A DNA stretch of 62,000 bases. Source: Tubiluchus corallicola. Lineage: Eukaryota; Priapulida; Priapulimorpha; Priapulimorphida; Tubiluchidae. Below are positions 23,204 to 50,000 of the stretch, one piece after another. The first letter of the stretch is position 1. The number at the start of each line of letters is the position of its first letter. Where the stretch lies: contig JAQGDQ010000267.1 in the NCBI GenBank assembly GCA_030141605.1, positions 1 to 62,000 on the forward strand, in the 5' to 3' direction. A program made the position numbers and the translations under genes. The notes under the pieces were generated by a model. It was not told the origin of the DNA. It made no database searches and was given only the letters and a program-made list of their open reading frames with translations.

Positions 23204-25388
23204 CTCCTTACAACACTGTATAATGTAATATAATTACAAGGGAACTACAATGTTTGGTTATTATAAAGTTGAATATCTGTAGATATGTTACTTTACTAAT
23301 ATCGCATTACCTGTTTTACTAACATTTTTATCTTTGCAAACTATTCAAACTATCAAGACTAAAATTGTCTTTATCAGGTATCTTTAATTTGTCTACACAG
23401 TAATGTATATGCGACTTGTGCTATAGACAAAAATCATTTTATATTGTTTTTACTGCGTGTGCTTATGAGGCCTACGTTATTGTATACCGAACTTTATGGA
23501 TACAGAAAAACCGAATGCTCCCTGTAACCATTCGTTTGTTATTTGGGAAAGAAACACTAATGTACATGCAAGTGCCAAGAGGCTTAAACAATACGTAGTA
23601 CATTCCACGTTTGGTAAAAGTCATTGCATGTTTTTTGTGTAATATCTGCCTGTGTACAAGAGAATGTATAAATGATTCAAGCCAGTTTGACACACAACCA
23701 TGATTCTCAAGGTCAATTATCGACAGCGAGTGCAGTGATCGTTCATGCTTACGAATCACCTGACTACATATTAGAACTCAAATAATTTAAGATCAGTGAA
23801 TAACTGAGACAAACGTAATCGCAGTAATAAGGAAAAGCTGTAATTCCTAGTATTCCCAATCACTATATGTGTGCATGCAAACCAAAACCGTCCATAAGTC
23901 GGTATAGTTATAACTACGTTACGATGCTTCAAAGAAGAATGTATCAAAAATGTAGTCAAATGTTAATTTCTTGTTTTTATAAACAAATGCTAAATATATT
24001 TTATATTCTAGCATCAAATTATCAAGAAAAGACCAAAAAAATACTTAAAATTCAATTTTATAACCCCACTTTTCTAACTAGAAACTAGTACTACAATTGT
24101 AAAACACTTGTATTTGCAAACTCTGATAGTAGTTCGTGGAAGCAGTCATTTTGATTCTGTTGTTGACAAAGCCAGATCAGGAAGAGCCGTCTACTAGTTT
24201 TAAACATAACTTCAATGTGCTCTTGCAAAGTCCACAGCAACCACATTTTCGTATGGTTGCTAAGTTTTTTGTAGATACGCGGCAAAAAACAATGGCCAAA
24301 TTTTACAGCAATTTTCTCAAAATTACGTTTTTTGTGCATACAGTTCACCTCAACTTGAACGTGGATTATCTTAGCTAACAAATAACATAGAATGATGAGC
24401 TCGGTATCAAAATGATCCTTATGAAATGGGGATTCAGGGCACGTGAATAACTAGAAAAGGTTAATTGCCGACTTATGGACGATTTTGCTATGCAAACACA
24501 CATATCTAAATGATACATTTACTATAAAAGTAGATAATAACTAACACAAAAATAATGTTATTTACAAAAAAACTGGAATGATACATGAATTACGGTAACA
24601 CTACCACTTGCCGCCCTATTGTGGATTTGGTGATCATAGCTCACTGTCTTCTACACACTCTTCCGTCAAAAGCTTTTCTTTTCACCTGCACAGTCTCACT
24701 GCAAGCACCAATATCCCAGCACCAATTTGATGCATTTGAATTAAAATGCATTAAAACTGAAAAAGGAAAAAATGGAAATCTTGGCTTCGTTTGATGATGT
24801 TTCGCTTAACGTCGCGTCTTGATGGAACGCATTAACATCATTACTGTATATAACTACAAAAGAACATTCTTAGTAATTCAAAATGTTTGCGAAAATTGCT
24901 AAAATGTCACTGACTCACCTTCCCAGTGTGCACTAGTGACTCACCAAAAACATATTATTAATTTTATTGACAAGATGAAGTAATTTATACTTTTGGTTAA
25001 TTAGTGAAATGTGCCAAAGAATAAGCTACGAATGCTCTGCATAGTTTTTTTCAAAGATTATGCAATATTATCTAAATTTATTTCAAATGACCTACCATCA
25101 AAATGGCTACACCTAAAGTGATTGTGGGAGGTTAAGTTTACAAAGTTAAAAATACAAGATTTGTGCACAATAAGATAGTATGCAGGAGATGCAAAATTTC
25201 AATACAAACTTTTAAGTTTCAAGTGTAAATCTCACTTAAATTCAAAGTATAGAAGCTATTAAATTTTCCATTGTGCAACAAATAGGGGATCTGCTATACC
25301 TCTAATGCTTGAATACTTTGTAGGGATAACAATTTGAAAATAAGAAACAGATTATATGCACCTGTGCCTTATCATTAATCCAGTTAGT
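23204..25388. other. Intergenic DNA with an inverted repeat
   Basis: No supported gene. An imperfect inverted repeat brackets 23.86-24.51 kb (listed separately). The rest is AT-rich with short frames. Confidence 0.45.
23864..24512. repeat. Inverted repeat, possible foldback element
   Basis: ATATGTGTGCATGCA...CGTCCATAAGTCGG at about 23864-23904 recurs in reverse complement (CCGACTTATGGACG ... CACACATAT) at about 24470-24510, with some mismatches. The interior is about 570 bases without a recognisable transposase. It could be a MITE-like foldback element. Confidence 0.45.
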
Positions 25389-27922
<2,534 letters not shown>

Positions 27923-28728
27923 GATTGATCAATTTAGATTCCTAAAATGGATCATTTTCACTAATACTAGTCAACCTTGTATAATCACTTACACAAAACA
28001 CTGATTAGTTAACAGGTTTGTAACAGGCTTACATTAAATATTTACAACAGTAAACAACTTTACCATTTGCCCAACTAGCTCTAAATCAATGTTAGAAGTA
28101 AAACAAAACAGAAACATCAGCTGACAACTTGCTTAAACTTAAAGATTGCTTTAATTAGTTGCTGACAAATTAGCAAAAATTACAAAATTGGAAACAGATG
28201 TCAAATCATATTGAAAATGGCACTGCGATCGCGAAGTGACACATCGACTTTTTTGAACTCCCTAAAGTTTTGCAAATTTATTTGTTTTTTCGAGTGAAAG
28301 GACACTCTGTTTTATAACAATAACTGAAATGCACTCAGAAAGTAAAATCGACAATTAGACATTGAAATATTCGTAAAAGTTTAGGGCGACATGACAGTTA
28401 TTTGATGTCAAAAATTTTCCGATATTAATGCCTGTTAATTATTGTGATTTCTAAAACCAGCTGCGAGATTTCAGCACGTCAAATACATTTATTTAGTGCC
28501 AACGGACTCTATTTCGAGCTGCAATTGTTGAGTTCCATTCAAGTTGCAATAAGAGGCACAACGAGTATTCGTGATTTTTGAATTATAATCAGTGACTGGT
28601 CTGACAGACTAAAATATCTGGTGAGTTTGTTCCATAATGTTTATGCTTCGAAATTGCTAGATTAAACAGAAACTAAAATTAGCTCAGTCTCTACACTTGG
28701 CAACAAATCCAAATCCAACCCTTAACCT
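27923..28728. other. Upstream region of SPR
   Basis: AT-rich DNA between the SPR start codon and a LINE. It must hold the SPR promoter, but I recognise no clear element. Confidence 0.35.
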
Positions 28729-30894
28729 ATGAAACAAAAACAATGCAGAACAAAATCTAGTAATGAAGTAGGTCACGTAGCGGGCGATGTCTCAAACAAC
28801 AGATCGATAACCTCTGACACATTAGCTAAGCGTGTAACATGGCCCAAATGCAAAACAGCAGTTAAAGATGATGACAAAGGTGTATTATGTGAAATATGCA
28901 AAAGATGGTTCCACACTTCGCGTGTCAGTGTGAGTGATATATTGTATGATGTACTGATGAATGATGAGAATGAGATCCATTGGTACTGCAGGCTGCTAAA
29001 GATTTACATAAAAAGCCTGGATGTAAGAATGTTTATGCTAATCCTGATCTCACCTGACTTGAACGTGAAGAAAACAAAAAGCTAGTCACTAAACTAAAGT
29101 CAAGAAGGGCCAAAAGAGGAAATGTTAAAATACATAAGAATCAAATAGTTAACATCGAAGAAGCTAATACTACATGCTCTCCTAAAGTAAATTCTTCTGA
29201 CTGCATTCTGCAGTCATGCAGCAACAAGCTAGAAGTGAAACGGCAGCATTTGCAGAAGGCAATGGTGAACCGATTTCCATGTCAAATGCAAATGACACAG
29301 AATCTGTCATAAGTGAATTTGATGCTTCAGAACATTTACATGAAGATGATGCTGATGCAGGATCAAATAAAAAGACGTCACCTAAAATCCGCTTGCTATC
29401 TGAACTAAATCAACAGCAACAACGAACTATTATCAGTCCTAGTAATAAAACTTCAACTATCACGGGAATGACAAATCAGTTTTTAACACCACTGCTAACT
29501 CGCTTAAAGTCGGTCGTTACAAAAAAAAGTGACAGGTAAACAGTCTGTAAATAGTGTAAATAGATTTAATAATAGTGTGTGTACTAATACTGCAAAATTA
29601 AAAGTGAAAGACAGTGTAAAAACCGGTGCAGACAAACAAAAAAGCAAAAAGTGCAACTATGGCTCATTAAGAAAACTAAACCCTAATAAAACTGTAAAGC
29701 TGTTGTTTTCAAATGTTGATTGCCTAACAAATAAAGTGCAGTAAATTAAAATGAGGTTCCTCAAGTTAAAACCTGACATGATCTTCTTGTCTGAGATAAA
29801 TCCGAAAATGTTAGATATTCTTTGCAACACTCTGAATTGATTCCGCCAGAATATATGTTCAGCAATTTGGATGGAAGAGGCATCGTCCTTAACGTGAGAT
29901 ATACTTTGGCACCAATCCAAGTTACGAACTTATCAAATATTTTCACCTCCTCATTGTGGGGTAAGATTTTTCTGCAAAGTGGTAAAGAAGTGTAGCTTGG
30001 AGGCATATACCGAATTCCATCATCTTGTCATAAGGAAAATGAAAACCTGAAAACCTATTGACATTGCTGGTACTGAAAGTTGTGTGTGGAGATTTCAATT
30101 TTAGTAAGTAAAATTGGAGTACGTGGAATGCTCCTACACCAGAAATTAGTTGAGAACAAATTTTTGAATACTCTATGTGATGAATATATATGTGTATTCT
30201 TAAATTTAGACAGTATGCCTAAATTTCAAACACATATAAATAACGTTGTTAATAAAGCACATGGGACACTGACCTTAATCAAACATAGTTTTTCTTATCT
30301 TGATGGATCTATGATGACCAAGCTACACAAACCAATGGTTTGCCCTATATTTGATTATGGCGATGTGATATGCTCGTCAAAACATAAGGAAAATTGAATG
30401 TATACAACGTCGAGCTACTAAACTCGTACCTGCTGTTTCTCTTTTAAAAAAGATGTTGCAAGACTTAAAAAGAGGCTGTGCAACTTCTGAAGCACAGACG
30501 CAAAAGACAAGATTTAATTCAAACATTTTGTGTCCTTAAAAGTACAGAAACCATCAACAGCAAAATATTTTTCCATCGACAAACATATCATGGTACCAGA
30601 TGTCACTCCTACAAACAGTTCCCAAAGCTGGAGCAGAAGGAGGTTCACATATGTAAGGCGATTAATAAGGAATGGAACATGCTGCCTGACACTGTAGTTC
30701 AAGCCTCCAATGATGTCCAGTTTAAGATTCGTCTCGATAGACACTGGAAATGCAAACCAAAAAAATATAGATCCCAAGTTTCCACAATGGCAACAGAAAA
30801 TCTTGTGTCGCACTTCATGATCGCAGTGCGGCCACCTATTTTCTTCATTTTTATTTTTAATAAAGTAAACAAGGAAGAGTGGAGAGGTCCATAA
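28729..30894 (+). pseudogene. CR1-like LINE with PHD finger, RT mostly deleted
   Basis: The first frame (28729-29085) holds a PHD-type zinc finger: CKTAVKDDDKGVLCEICKRW, WFHTSR and HWYC. CR1/L2-clade LINE ORF1 proteins often carry such fingers; the usual first Cys pair is degraded here. Another frame (29216-29539) is a charged linker. An AP-endonuclease follows in pieces at about 29689-30180: LLFSNVDCLTNKVQ, PDMIFLSEI, then GGIYRIPSS and CGDFNF. At about 30190 the sequence jumps to the C-terminal end of the reverse transcriptase: FQTHINNVVNKAHGTLTLI, FDYGDVI, then IQRRATKLV and KAINKEWNMLPD. Nearly the whole RT core is missing. Stops and frameshifts are frequent. Confidence 0.78.
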
Positions 30895-33076
30895 GCGGTT
30901 TATGCTTGACCTCTATCCTTTGACAGTAACGGTAACGAGAGAAAATCCCTCTACACAAAAAGAGGTGCATTTAATGAAATATTCTAAGTATGGGTCAGTC
31001 ATATAAGGCCAACCGTAAGTCCGCAAAAGAATATTAGTATTAAATCAGTAACAAATATAACAATTTTCTAAGCATCCACGACTGAACAATATAATATAAA
31101 AACGTCTAAAATAAAGCAATTAAGGACGGCCAATCACATCCACAAAAACACCCAAATGACACAGTAAGAACTTCCACAATATCAACGAATACAAATCTGT
31201 CACGTTAAAACTTAAAACGGATAATCGAAAGAAGGAAACGGAACCAAAATTTGCAGCTGCACTAAACATCCGGCGCTTTACAGTTACGTAGAACTAAGAC
31301 ATAATAATTATTTCATTCACAGTTTGTATGCTTACAGTAAAACAAAAAAATATGGCACCATTAAAAGAATATTTGTTCTTACTTGTTCAAGAATTATTAT
31401 TTTCACACAATATTTATTATTTTTTGATATTACTACGCGTTTCCCGCGCTTTTGTGACACACGTGTTTTGTGTTTTGTTAATGCTTTTGGGGTTTTTTCG
31501 ATAGTTTATTTATTTTTTTTAGATTTTATGGTATGTACAGCGTTTGTGCTTATTCATTACAAGGAGACGTATTGTTTAGCAGTTATATGTAAACATAATA
31601 TATTGTTTAAACTGTATTTTATTAAATAACAGCTGGTTATATAAAAATTATAATCCCTACCTTTCAGTGTTAGTGTTACCAATGTCTTTATGATGGTAAC
31701 TTTTCGTATCTCTATCAGTCATTGCTTGTTAGTCCTCTGTTTAATATTATAGAACCTGAGTACAGGGGCGTTTGGTAAAAACGTCGAATTGTTCTGAATT
31801 GTTTTGATTCATTTTTGGAGGTCTGTACGTGACTAACTTACAAGCGCGTACTTTAATTTTTTATATGAATTGTATTCCCCAATATGTTTATGTAGAAGAA
31901 TGTCTTAAGAGAAAAATTAAAGCATGATAAGCGTATAAATAATTAAGAGATAACTAAGTGAATAAGCAGTGGGCTTTTCGCTTAAGACTCATTATGTTAA
32001 CCTTATTAATATTACCCATAATGTTGCCATATGTAACGATATCAAGTTCTCGACCGATTTCATGGACATACCTGCCTTACATTATAATGGCATTATCATA
32101 TGCCCTACCACCTATCTATCCCTTATAATAATATTAATATTACACTGATGTAACTTTTTGTACATTTTCTTTCTCTTCCCAAGACAGGCAACAATATCAC
32201 TTGTATTAGTTAACGGGAAACCGTCAGTGGATTCTACTGGGCATGAGCGATGGAAGCAGTGGAAGCCACAGTTCATTGTACTTGTTCATATTCACCCATT
32301 CTGTAGATTTCTCCTCCTCACGGCTGATTACAACCATCGATATTTGCATTTCTGTCAGACATACTGCTATGCCCTTATAGTGTCATCTGCTGAAGCGTGA
32401 AGTCAGAAAACGATATCATGTGATTAAATCACCTACCCTAAACTTGATATCGTTATATGTCTATGGCCCCTAATACAGAGATAGGTGTATTAGCACTTGT
32501 GCTATTTGTCCCTCCAATTTACTAAAATAGCTGTAACTGACAAGTTATATGGTGGCACCACCGCAGATACAGTTTTGTTATTTATTCCACGTACAGTTTG
32601 GCCTGTCAAGCTATGCTTTTAGGTTCAAACTATATGCATCAAAATTATTGTGTAATGTAATTTGCACATGTATACGCTAGCTGCTATAGACTTTTTTGTA
32701 TATTCTGCGTGGACTAAATTGCATTTGTACTTTTATTTACTTTAATGGGTAATTATATGTATTTTAATGATAATTGTAAGATGCAGTGTGGAAAGGAATA
32801 AACTCTTGAGCAGACAGATGGACACCATGCCTTTAGCACATTTTATTCCCATTGAGTTAACATGGGATCTATAAATTTAGATGGGTTCTGCTGCCAGTGC
32901 TTATCAAGATATGCATTAAATAGATAAATTATAATGATTATTGTTAAATTAAAATTCTTGTCCTTAAATAGCCACACGCTTTTATATTTATATGATACAT
33001 ATAGGTAAGCTTTGTTGAATTATTTGTTTGAAATATTCTATTTAATTATAAAGTAATTGTTTTGGTTTGTTTCTAG
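30895..33076. other. Region between LINE and MCM2; MCM2 5' end expected here
   Basis: AT-rich DNA. It holds an E2F-like site at 31440 and a CACGTG E-box at about 31461. I could not identify the first MCM2 exon with certainty; an ATG directly followed by a donor (31528-31530|GTATGT) is a candidate. Confidence 0.4.
31440..31449 (+). promoter_or_regulatory. E2F-like site, possible MCM2 promoter
   Basis: TTTCCCGCGC matches the E2F consensus TTTSSCGC. MCM genes are known E2F targets in animals, and MCM2 is the next gene on this strand. A CACGTG E-box lies about 12 bases downstream. The assignment as the MCM2 promoter is inference. Confidence 0.4.
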
Positions 33077-44712
<11,636 letters not shown>

Positions 44713-47046
44713 TGTTTGTACAGAGACTTGTCAGAAGAAAGTGTGTTCGCAGCTAATGTGTCGGACAAAGCATTGATTTCGAATGTGACAGGCGAGAGTA
44801 GTGACATTGCTTTTGAGCTGAACATTGTCAATGGTGTACATAGTACAGTTATTCTTGATAACAACTACAAATGTGATAACCTTCCTGATTTTATTTATGT
44901 TATCAATGGAAATCGTTTCTGTGAGTGTATAAAGTTTGAAGTCTCAGCATTCAAGCCATTATAGAGGCCAACAGATGAATTGATATTTAATGTATCTACA
45001 CTTTGGAAAGATGCTGTTAAAATAGAACTAGATGCAAGTGTCAGCATTCGTGTAGCAAATCATGCAATTTCTAATCCTAATGTTTTAATGCATGTAATTA
45101 TCAAATTGAATTTTTTCTTTTAATACCATTTGCTTGTAATACCGTTTTGGTGAAAATTGGATGAATTGGTGACTGATTTCTAAAGTTGGAATACAATTGA
45201 TGGACTGTGCTTTCCGTAATGGAAGTACCATTTGCACTTCACAAATGTTTCGAAAATTGGGTTGGCATAGATTTTTTGGAATGACAAAATTGAAGAAGAT
45301 TTTTCCGTTTAATTGGGTTGACCTTAGTTCTTGTCCAAAATTGCATGGCTTGTTTTTGGGGTATAGTAATATCGGGTTATGAGTAAGTGTTCACTACGCC
45401 TAATTGTCTGAGTTGGACTTCAAAATTAATAACATTTGGTTTTTTAATGAAACTAATTTGAAAGTCAATTTGCATGCATCTTAAGTTGGTTTTTGTATTG
45501 AGACTGCTGTACTATTGTGAGAGCTATAATTGAATAATCATTTGCATACAAATATACTTGCCTGGAACAGTTACTTTGAAAAAATATGAATATAACATAA
45601 TAATCAAGTCTAGGCGACGTCATTTAATTTGGTTCAAACGTGCAAATAATGTTGAAAATGAGAACTCCCAAGTGATATGCACAGATAAGTGGTTACAGAT
45701 GATTTGCACAATCATAATTTATTTACAGTTCACGCATGCTTATCAGTTATATCTTCAACTAAATGTAGGTCCCACAAGACTTAAAAGTAAAACAAGGGAA
45801 GTTTTTGATATAGCTAAAAAGAGCCATTTACTAATGACAGAAAATTCTGTAACGTTTGTACCTAAAAAATCTGCGTTCTGTTTGAAAAGTTGCAAACAGG
45901 TGAAACTGAACAAAATTTTAAGCTACACAGAATTATTCTTAGTGCTGTATCTATAATGTATGCTGTAACTGAATGTCCTGAAATGAATTATACCAGTTAT
46001 TAGTAAACTGTTTGGTCATTAAACTGCCAAGTGAAAAACATATTTAGAAATTAATGATGGCAAAGTTTTTTTTAAATAATAGTTGTTTTGTGCATAATAT
46101 TAAAAAATGAACTAGACTGAGGCAACATGATTGGGACTTTAAAATGATTGCCAATAAGATTCACATGCAGGTGTTCTAAAATCAGATGAAAAATGTCCTC
46201 CTAATAATGTGCTGTTGCTTTCAAAATACTGGATAAGTTTCCAAATAAATAATGATTCGTTAAGTTCTGTTCAATGTTATATGCAAAAATGAGTTCGTCG
46301 TGGAACATGCTACAGGAATATCTGCATAAATGCCTGCATTTACATAATATATGGTCTACTTTCATAATGCTTTTTTTATTCTCTCTCATGCAAGCAATAA
46401 TTTATTAAAATTGTAATATACTCTTATTCAGATGTTACCAAATTATTATGAAGTTGCACAAATTTAGCTTTTAAACTAGCACACTAATGCATGCACATTG
46501 TGTCCTATTTTCACTTATCTAACATGAATTTAAGTACCATTAAAAATCAAAAAGAAATAAAAAGTACATTTTTTATTGATATTGGAAAAGCAAGAGACAC
46601 ATACGAGCTGCAAATCAAATTACATCTAATATGATCCTCTAAAAATAAATCGTGTGTTTGTTTACAACAATATCTTCTAAAAACTGTGAAAAACAGGTGT
46701 GTGTTTGTATTGTATAATGTATATATATATATTATATGTGTACATGAATTTAAAAAAAAATCACAGGACATAATGATCTTTTTTGTCGAAAATTGTAGTA
46801 CATACAAACAGTATATAAAGAGCCTATAAAAACTCGCACACTAATGAGTAAATAAAAAATATAGAACATACTGTGGACAATTTGAGACAATAAACAAAAC
46901 TATTTGACATTACTAAACCTCTAGCACCACAAACTATGCCTGCTTGCCACATGTTGAACACAAAACCACATTTAATTTTTAAACTGCATAGATTTTCTAA
47001 ACAAATATAATGTTGCACTGATTTCCCCATACTAAATGATAATGTC
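44713..47046. other. Convergent intergenic region
   Basis: Lies between the stop codons of MCM2 (+) and the receptor gene (-). It contains both 3' UTRs. A 132-codon + frame at 45558-45956 has no recognisable domain. The minus-strand signal TTTATT (AATAAA on -) at 46572-46577 could end the receptor transcript. Confidence 0.5.
46572..46577 (-). terminator. Possible polyadenylation signal of the receptor gene
   Basis: AATAAA on the - strand, about 470 bases after the receptor stop codon. Other A/T-rich hexamers lie nearby, so use is uncertain. Confidence 0.3.
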
Positions 47047-50000
47047 TTAATACCATGGCCTAGGTGGTCTTGATTGATCTGTCCTTCCTGGAGAGCCACA
47101 AGATTGGTGAGCGGTCGATGGTCTTGACTGATCTGTCCTTCCTGGAGAGCCACAACAATGGTGAGGCGTTGGTGGTCTGGACTGACCTGTCCCTGGAGAG
47201 CCACACGATCGGTGGGGTGTTGATGGCCTTGGCTGATTTATCCTTCCAGGAGAGCCACAAGATTGGTGGGCCATTGACGGCCCTGACTGTTCTGTTGTTC
47301 CAGGAGAGTCACAAGATTGGTGGTCCATTGACGGCCCTGACTGTTCTGCCCTTCCAGAAGAGTTATAAGATCTGCTGTTGGCAGTCGGTGGCTTTGAATC
47401 CATGTCACCTTTTGTTTTCACAGGAACATATCTTGCACCTTCAGTCTGGTCTTCCTTCAATGGAGCTTTCTTTGCATCGTCTATTTTAGTCCCAGCTTGC
47501 CTACTCATTTTTGTCGTTGTGGCATGATCTTTTATACTTTTGTCATCAACGTTTTGTTTCTTTTCATCAACTTTCACGGGCTCATTTCTGCACTTTTCAC
47601 TTGGAACTCTTGCTTTATTTGCTTGTGATCCTGTATCCTTTGAAGCATCACGAATGTTGTCATGAGTTCCCTGTTTGCTCATTTTTGTCGTCATGACATG
47701 ATCTTTTACATTGTCATCAACATTTTGCTTCTTTTCATCAACTTTCACGGGCTCATTTCTGCACTTTTCACCTAGAACTCTTGCTTTATTTGCTTGTGAT
47801 TCTGTATCCTTTGCAGCATCACGAATGTTGTCATGAGTTCCTTGTTTGCTCATTTTTGTCGTTGTGGCATGATCTTTTACATTGTCATCAACATTTTGTT
47901 TCTTTTCATCAACTTTCACGGGCTCATTTCTGCACTTTTCACCTGGAACTCTTGCTTTATTTGCTTGTGATTCTGTATCCTTTGCAGCATCACGAATGTT
48001 GTCATGAGTTCCTTGTTTGCTCATTTTTGTCGTCGTGGCATGATCTTTTCTACTTTTGTCATCAACGTTTTGTTTCTTTTCATCAACTTTCACGGGCTCA
48101 TTTCTGCACTTTTCACCTAGAACTCTTGCTTTATTTGCTTGTGATTCTGTATCCTTTGCAGCATCACGAATGTTGTCATGAGTTCCTTGTTTGCTCATTT
48201 TTGTCGTTGTGGCATGATCTTTTACATTGTCATCAACATTTTGTTTCTTTTCATCAACTTTCACGGGCTCATTTCTGCACTTTTCACCTGGAACTCTTGC
48301 TTTATTTGCTTGTGATTCTGTATCCTTTGCAGCATCACGAATGTTGTCATGAGTTCCTTGTTTGCTCATTTTTGTTGTCGTGGCATGATCTTTTCTACTT
48401 TTGTCATCAACGTTTTGTTTCTTTTCATCAACTTTCACGGGCTCATTTCTGCACTTTTCACCTGGAACTCTTGCTTTATTTGCTTGTGATTCTGTATCCT
48501 TTGAAGCATCACGAATGTCATCAAAATTAATGTCGTCATGAGTTCCTTTTCTGCTGCCCATTCTGGAACAGTCTACAACAACCACATTGTTGTTCAATGT
48601 TCATCAATAACAACATCATTTTTAAACTTTTATATTCTACAATTTGTTCGATAATATCTCCTAGTAGCAAACATCAGTTGCACACTGCTTACGGTTAAAT
48701 TTTATTATGTACAACAGTAAAAGGTATGTTCAAAGATTAATTATTTACTAAGATATTTGTATGTGCCAAAAGAGCCTTTCCCACTTTTATGTCATCTTTA
48801 CTTCCCTTTTGTGCACTATGTATGCTCAAACAATCATGTTAAGTACCGTTTTGTTTATAAGCAGGTACATTTATCATGCCCAAATACGCTAGCATAACAG
48901 TTTTGCTTTGAATATGTTACCCGCTCGCCCACTGTTACCCAAAGAATTTCTGGAAGCTAAACATTTCATCACTTGCCTAGCTGTTTCCTTTTGATGTTCT
49001 GTTTGCAAATCACGCTTTCAGGCTTAATCAGTTAATAGTCAAAGATGTAGGTTCAGTAATCAGCCAGTTTTCCTTGTGACTTACAAGAGTAAATATCATA
49101 CAGCGAATAAGAACAATGTAAGTGAGCAGACGATTCAGAACTGTTTTAGTCATGCACAACAACAGATTTTCAACGTTTTTATAGTTACGAGAACTTTGTG
49201 GGTCAACTTCTTCGCGAGAAAATGAAGCAGCCGACCTTGAAGGAATTTTTGTAATTTTTGCAAATAAACAGACTTAGAATAAATATCTGCGATTTAGAAA
49301 AGTATACTTTTTAACTTGCTGCTAATTCACTTATATAAATTAATATTTTAAAATATTTTTTCTAATTTTTAATGGCACAAAGGTGTTTAGGGATTAGGTT
49401 GTTTCTAAAATTCATTAAAAACCGTTGCGATGCATAGTAAGCTGCTGACCTGTAATACTACACCCATCGGTTAATAGGTATGGTCAGTTAATTGGGTCAA
49501 AACACGTCGGTCCAAAAGTGAGTCTATTAAGCGGAATTTACTGTAAATATGTATTAGCTTACAGAGCAAATTGCTGAGTTTGAGAAATTGAATTATTTCT
49601 GATGTGTTGTAAACTTTCCTTTAACTTTTCATAGATTTATGAATAACATGCATGTCCTAGTTAAATATGATATAGAATTGATATATAAGCTCCCGTGTCA
49701 TACAACTTACCTGCTGATTTTAGACTTTCTATGCTTTGAACAAATTTGAGTATTTTAATGTTCTCTGCGTCATGAATACTAACAATAGGATTATCTCCTT
49801 CATTATCACTTACATCTGTAATCATCATAAAAATGTTAATAACAGAACAATGATGGTGATTTGCAGATGCTAGTGATCGATAACTAGCGTTGATGGTGAT
49901 TATAATAAAGATGGTGATGGTGGTGATGTAACAAATAACGAAATTGCTACCTAATAACAAAAATGATGATGACGATAAAATCGCTGTTATTCACTTACAA

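Noticed and set aside
24091-24381. Overlapping frames of 96 (-) and 80 (+) codons
   Set aside because: They mirror each other inside an inverted-repeat-bracketed AT-rich segment and show no domain.
28729-29085. PHD-finger frame as a host chromatin gene
   Set aside because: It is followed in order by a LINE endonuclease and RT end, and CR1-type LINEs are known to carry such fingers.
45558-45956. 132-codon plus-strand frame downstream of MCM2
   Set aside because: Lys/Leu-rich AT-driven composition, no ATG-context or domain evidence; lies in the likely MCM2 3' flank.
47064-48530. Plus-strand frames of 141 and 249 codons opposite the last receptor exon
   Set aside because: Antisense shadows of the 174/171-bp and 54-bp coding repeats; the composition (Leu/His/Phe-rich) mirrors the real frame.
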